64,000 nt of DNA from Lathyrus oleraceus (lineage: Eukaryota; Streptophyta; Magnoliopsida; Fabales; Fabaceae). The DNA is taken from positions 275,053,416-275,117,415 of the forward strand of contig NC_066583.1 in assembly GCF_024323335.1 (NCBI RefSeq), read 5' to 3'. A program made the position numbers and the translations under genes. Below the pieces are notes generated by a model, which made no database searches, was not told the DNA's origin, and saw nothing but the letters and a program-made list of their open reading frames with translations. This document shows positions 60,240-64,000 of this stretch, piece after piece. Position 1 is the stretch's first letter, and every line of letters begins with the position of its first letter.

Positions 60240-60953
60240 TTCGATCTGGAAATCGGAACTGGTCGGAGTGCCACAAGTTCTTCGTCCTGACTGTTGAGAA
60301 CCTCTTCGATCTGGAAATCAGAAACTGGCCGGAGTGCCACAAGTTCTTCGTCCTGACTGTTGAGAACCTCTTCGATCTGGAAATCGGAAACTGGCCGGAG
60401 TGCCACAAGTTCTTCGTCCTGATGGTTGAGAACCTCTTCGATCTGGAAATCGGAAACTGGCCGGAATGCCACAAGTTCTTCGTCCTGATGGTTGAGAACC
60501 TCTTCGATCTGGAAATCGGAAACTGGCCGGAATGCCACAAGTTCTTCGTCCTGATGGTTGAGAACCTCTTCGATCTGGAAATCGGAAACTGGCCGGAGTG
60601 CCACAAGTTCTTCGTCCTGATGGTTGAGAACCTCTTCGATCTGGAAATCGGAAACTGGCCGGAGTGCCACAAGTTCTTCGTCATGATGGTTGAGAACCTC
60701 TTCGATCTGGAAATCGGAAACTTCTTCGATCTGGAAATCGGAAACTTCTTCGATCTGGAAATCGGAAACTTCTTCGATCTGGAAATCGGAAACTTCTTCG
60801 ATCTGGAAATCGGAAACTTCTTCGATCTGGAAATCGGAAACTTCTTCGATCTGGAAATCGGAAACTGGCCGGAGTGCCACAAGTTCTTCGTCCTGACTGT
60901 TGAGAACTTCTTCGATCTGGAAATCGGAAACTGGCCGGACTGCCACAACGACC
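60240..60953. repeat. Two-level minisatellite: 66-bp units with a 24-bp sub-array
   Basis: TTCGATCTGG occurs at 60240, 60305, 60371, 60437, 60503, 60569, 60635 and 60701 (66-bp steps, the first 65). It then occurs at 60725, 60749, 60773, 60797, 60821 and 60845 in 24-bp steps, and again at 60911 after 66 bp. The 24-bp unit is a part of the 66-bp unit that amplified separately. Both unit sizes are multiples of three, giving open frames of up to 296 codons that are not genes. Confidence 0.95.
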
Positions 60954-62081
60954 CATGCTGAGGATGACAAGCCCTGAGCCGACTGCTCTCTATTCAACCC
61001 TGGCAGACAAACACTTCGCGTTTAGCTGGGGATTATCTTCTTTCTTGTTTTTCTTTTTGGACCCCGAAACTTTCTTGATTAACATTCCCATCTCTGCTCG
61101 ACAGAAACTTACCCTCCAGTATCGTACTACTGGGGAATATCCTTGATTAAAACCATGATGCTAGACTCCTCGGAGTAACACCTTCACTGTCTGATAAAAC
61201 CAATCCTCAAGCGGTAACCACGACTTGAATCGCGCTGATCGCGTAACGTCCTCTGATTTTATTTCCATCTCTGTCCGACGGAAACCTTTCCTCCAATATC
61301 GCACTACTGGGGAACACTGCGGATCTGACGTCATGATGCTAAACTCCACAGAGTAACATCTTCGCTTTCTGGCACAACCACCTCTCAAACGGTAACCACG
61401 GTTTGAGACTAGCTCTATGCTTGCAACAATGATGCATGATCTTTTTCTGCGTAATGCTCCATAATCATGGAAATGCTACGCGATTTATTTTTTCTATGCA
61501 ACATGCTATGCTTACTCTACATGATGAATGCATAAAAAACATCCCCCTCAAGGGACTCTTCTGGGGAGCACGAGACACTCTGCTGAGGAACTCGTCACCA
61601 CTCGGACTTCCACCCTGCTAGGGAATCACTGTTGCTGGGGATAAGGCAACCCTTGCTGGGGAAGAACCTCCTTTGCACCCAATCCACTCGAGAAACTGCT
61701 GGGGATAAGCACCACCAACATTCTGTGGGGATACAACAGTCTTTGACTTGCTAAGGATATCCATCCTGACTCCGCTTCGGGAAAACCCTCACAGATACCT
61801 GCTGACTTTACTGGGGAAATACTCACAGATACTCCGCTGGGGAAATACTCACAGATACTCCGCTGGGGAAATAGCAATCTCCAGGCTCAACTGGGGATGC
61901 ATCGCTCTATCACCTGCTGAGGATAACCATCCTGACCCTGCTAGGGAACCGCATACTATTCCGCTGGGGACAACCCATGCAATCCATAGGTAGAATCAAC
62001 TCAGCTGGGGATGCAGATATCGGTCCTCTACGGGAACTTGTTCAATCCACTGGTAGGACGAACACTGCTGGAGATATATTT

Positions 62082-62402
62082 CATTGAAACCCGCTCCACT
62101 CGGGGAACTGCTGGAGATATATTTCTTTGAACCCGCTCCACTCGGGGAACTGCTGGAGATATATTTCTTTGAACCCGCTCCACTCGGGGAACTGCTGGAG
62201 ATATATTTCTTTGAACCCGCTCCACTCGGGGAACTGCTGGAGACATATTTCTTTGAACCCGCTCCACTCGGGGAACTGCTGGAGATATATTTCTTTGAAC
62301 CCGCTCCACTCGGGGAACTGCTGGAGATATATTTCTTTGAACCCGCTCCACTCGGGGAACTGCTGGAGATATATTTCTTTGAAACCCGCTCCACTCGGGG
62401 AA
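62082..62402. repeat. Minisatellite, 42-bp unit x about 7.5
   Basis: CGGGGAAC recurs at 62101, 62143, 62185, 62227, 62269, 62311 and 62353, with a partial copy at 62395, an exact 42-bp period. Units are almost identical (one has GAGACATAT for GAGATATAT), indicating recent expansion. Confidence 0.95.
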
Positions 62403-63436
62403 TAGCAACCTTCAGACCTGGCCGCTGAGGAAACACCATCGTAAACCCGCCGGGGGTAACCATCCTGACTCGGCTGGAGAAGTTACAGACCTTGGATCTG
62501 CTGGGGATTTGGTCCTATGATTCTGCTTGGGGACTTAGCTGGGAAATGGGAAAAGTTGGTACAGAACACCCGTCGACTCGTCGAACCATGGCATCCACCT
62601 CCCAATCTCATATCAGCTTTCCACTTTTGAGAATTCCCAGACTCGTCTGGACCTTTTCTGCTCCATCATCTTGTATTCCCAACCGCTCCGCGCTCGACGA
62701 GAGACGTACTCCTGGGTTTTTATACAGAAATTTCAATTTCCCGACTTTGAAGAGTCTTCTTGATTAATTTCAAGGGTCGTCGGACGTCTCGACGTCTTCG
62801 TCATCCTTTCATACATTCGTTCCTGAGCGAACTCCTTGGGGATCTGTTACAAAGCTTCCGCGTCACAACCTGCAAGTGAGTGAAAATATCTAACAGTTCC
62901 TGCAAAACAGATCGTTAGATAAAACCGTGCCCCAGGCGTGTCAAGATTTCAACACTTGGGTCACTCAACCTTCCAAATAAGATTTCAAGCTTTCAATCTT
63001 ATAAACATGCATTGGAAGGGACCTGTATGTCTTAAAATGCAAGATTCTTTGTCAAAAATAATCGGATGTTTTTGCAATCAAAGCGGTTATGAAAAACAAA
63101 AACAAAATTATTTGACTGAATATGCATTTTATTGATTTGAAAGTGTGGCTCAAATGAGCAATACAAAAGGAAGCAATTCCTGAAAAGAGGTAATTGCGCA
63201 CAAAAGGAAAAAATCTATCCTAATGGCAATGTGAAACCCGCAATCTCATCGAGTTCCAACTCGGTTACACCCCATATGTCCTCAGACTCTCCATGCTTTC
63301 TGCCTTCTGAACAAGAGATTTCTGATTGATCCCTACCGGGTATTATCCATGATGCTTTAACCAAAGCGCAAACGATCATGCTAGACGCAGTTATTCGTTT
63401 CAATCCCTCTTTTGCCTGGACCGCCCTTTCGGGTTT

Positions 63437-64000
63437 TCAGTCCACCGGGATACCCTTTTTTGCCCAAGTCGCCTTTTCAGGTTTTCGACTTGCCGGGTGT
63501 ACATTTTTCATTCTATCCCTAATTTTTGCCCGAACCTTCTTTCCGTTTTTTGGTTCGCCGGGATGCCCATTTTTGCCTGGACTATTTTGTTCTTTTCGTC
63601 CAGCGGGTCTCTTTATACGAAGTATTTTTTTAACTGCGTCCGCATTCACAGGGGATGGAAGATCCTCGCCATCCATGGTCGTTAACAACAAGGCTCCACC
63701 AGAGAAAACCTTCTTGACCATGCTGGGGATTCATGACTGAGTGTCCATTTGCCCCTACGATCGTTTTGAGGAGGAAGGATCCTTTTCAGCACCATATCAC
63801 CTACGTGATACACCCGAGGTCGTACCTTTCTGTCAAAAGCACGCTTCATCCTTTGTTGGTACAACTGCCCATGACAGATGGCTGCTAGCCTCTTCTCCTC
63901 TATCAGGCTCAACTCTTCGTACCGGGTCATTACCCATTCAGCCTCTTGCAACTTTACGTCCATCAGGACTCTTAAAGAGGGAATCTGAACTTCCACAGGT
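63437..64000 (-). pseudogene. Second Ogre: integrase C-terminal region, frameshifted, runs off the window
   Basis: The minus-strand frame from the window edge contains VQIPSLRVLMDVKLQEAEWV, ICHGQLYQQRMKRAFDRKV and GDMVLKRIL. The reading frame changes near 63722 and continues as VKKVFSGGALLLTTMDGEDL and VNADAVKKI, ending at a stop at 63437. It is homologous to 33959-34297 and is the last part of Ogre pol. The final extension (RPAGRKEQNSPGKNGHPGEP) is longer than in the first Ogre. The catalytic part would lie beyond 64000. Confidence 0.85.

Larger units (their letters stand above)
59835..63436 (-). other. Second Ogre 3' untranslated region
   Basis: About 3.6 kb between the pol end and the PPT, with no real coding frame. 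It contains two strong minisatellites (60240-60953 and 62082-62402) and, on the plus strand, dispersed CTGCTGGGGAT-like words (for example 61634, 61695, 61835, 61858, 62505). Compared with the first Ogre the backbone words are shared but the minisatellites differ, as expected for a hypervariable 3' UTR. Confidence 0.8.

Noticed and set aside
60079..60997. Long open frames (up to 296 codons) on both strands
   Set aside because: Entirely the 66/24-bp minisatellite in an Ogre 3' UTR. Repetitive in all frames with no known domain.
61996..62463. Repeat-protein-like frame of 155 codons
   Set aside because: 42-bp minisatellite; open on both strands with no start context.

Overview
This window looks like a repeat-dominated stretch of a large plant genome, most likely a legume of the pea/vetch group (Fabeae). 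The reasons are several very long (about 4.8-5.2 kb) LTRs and internal regions with the layout of Ogre (Ty3/gypsy, Tat clade) retrotransposons: a tRNA-Arg-type primer binding site, an extra ORF1 upstream of gag, an atypical zinc knuckle, and a long 3' untranslated region full of minisatellites. Only one intact host gene is visible.

Layout. 1-6944: LTR debris, with a clean solo LTR (1831-4321, duplication GTCAT) and a minus-strand Ogre-type LTR that cuts the 5' end of an unidentified gene or element (6945-7180). 7209-10450: a decayed LINE reverse transcriptase flanked by two similar LTR-like pieces in opposite orientation. 10451-13711: AT-rich spacer with hAT-like fragments. 13712-47505: a nested stack. 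The outermost element is a Mutator-like transposon carrying a dead plant-mobile-domain (PMD) gene, with matching ends and an 8-bp duplication TAAACAAG that now lie 33.8 kb apart. Inside it sits a Ty3-type LTR (16695-47298), split by a Ty1/copia element (17658-46166). The copia 5' LTR was in turn hit by an Ogre-type solo LTR (18215-23040, duplication CCTAG) and by an inverted copia LTR (23376-24324), which was itself entered by a minus-strand Ogre (24325-41051). A deletion then removed most of the Ogre 5' LTR and the rest of both copia LTRs at 41051/41052.

47506-54654 is the least TE-dense part: a short Mutator-like inverted-repeat element, a duplicated 88-bp unit, and an intact minus-strand gene for a RING-H2 E3 ubiquitin ligase of the RDUF type (zinc ribbon, RING, DUF1117; 430 aa) with ACGTG elements upstream. 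54655-64000 is the 3' part of a second minus-strand Ogre: 3' LTR, polypurine tract, 3' UTR with 66/24-bp and 42-bp minisatellites, and the end of the integrase region.

The Ogre at 24325-41051 keeps an open ORF1 but has two in-frame stops in gag-pro and has lost the reverse transcriptase, RNase H and integrase core, so it cannot be autonomous. The most unusual signals are: (i) Ogre 3' UTR repeats that are, in the element's RNA sense, complementary to its own primer binding site; (ii) a partial second copy of the primer-binding motif inside U5 of several Ogre LTRs; (iii) a similarity of motif pattern between Ogre ORF1 and the PMD protein of the Mutator-like element. All were read by eye; no search or alignment program was run.
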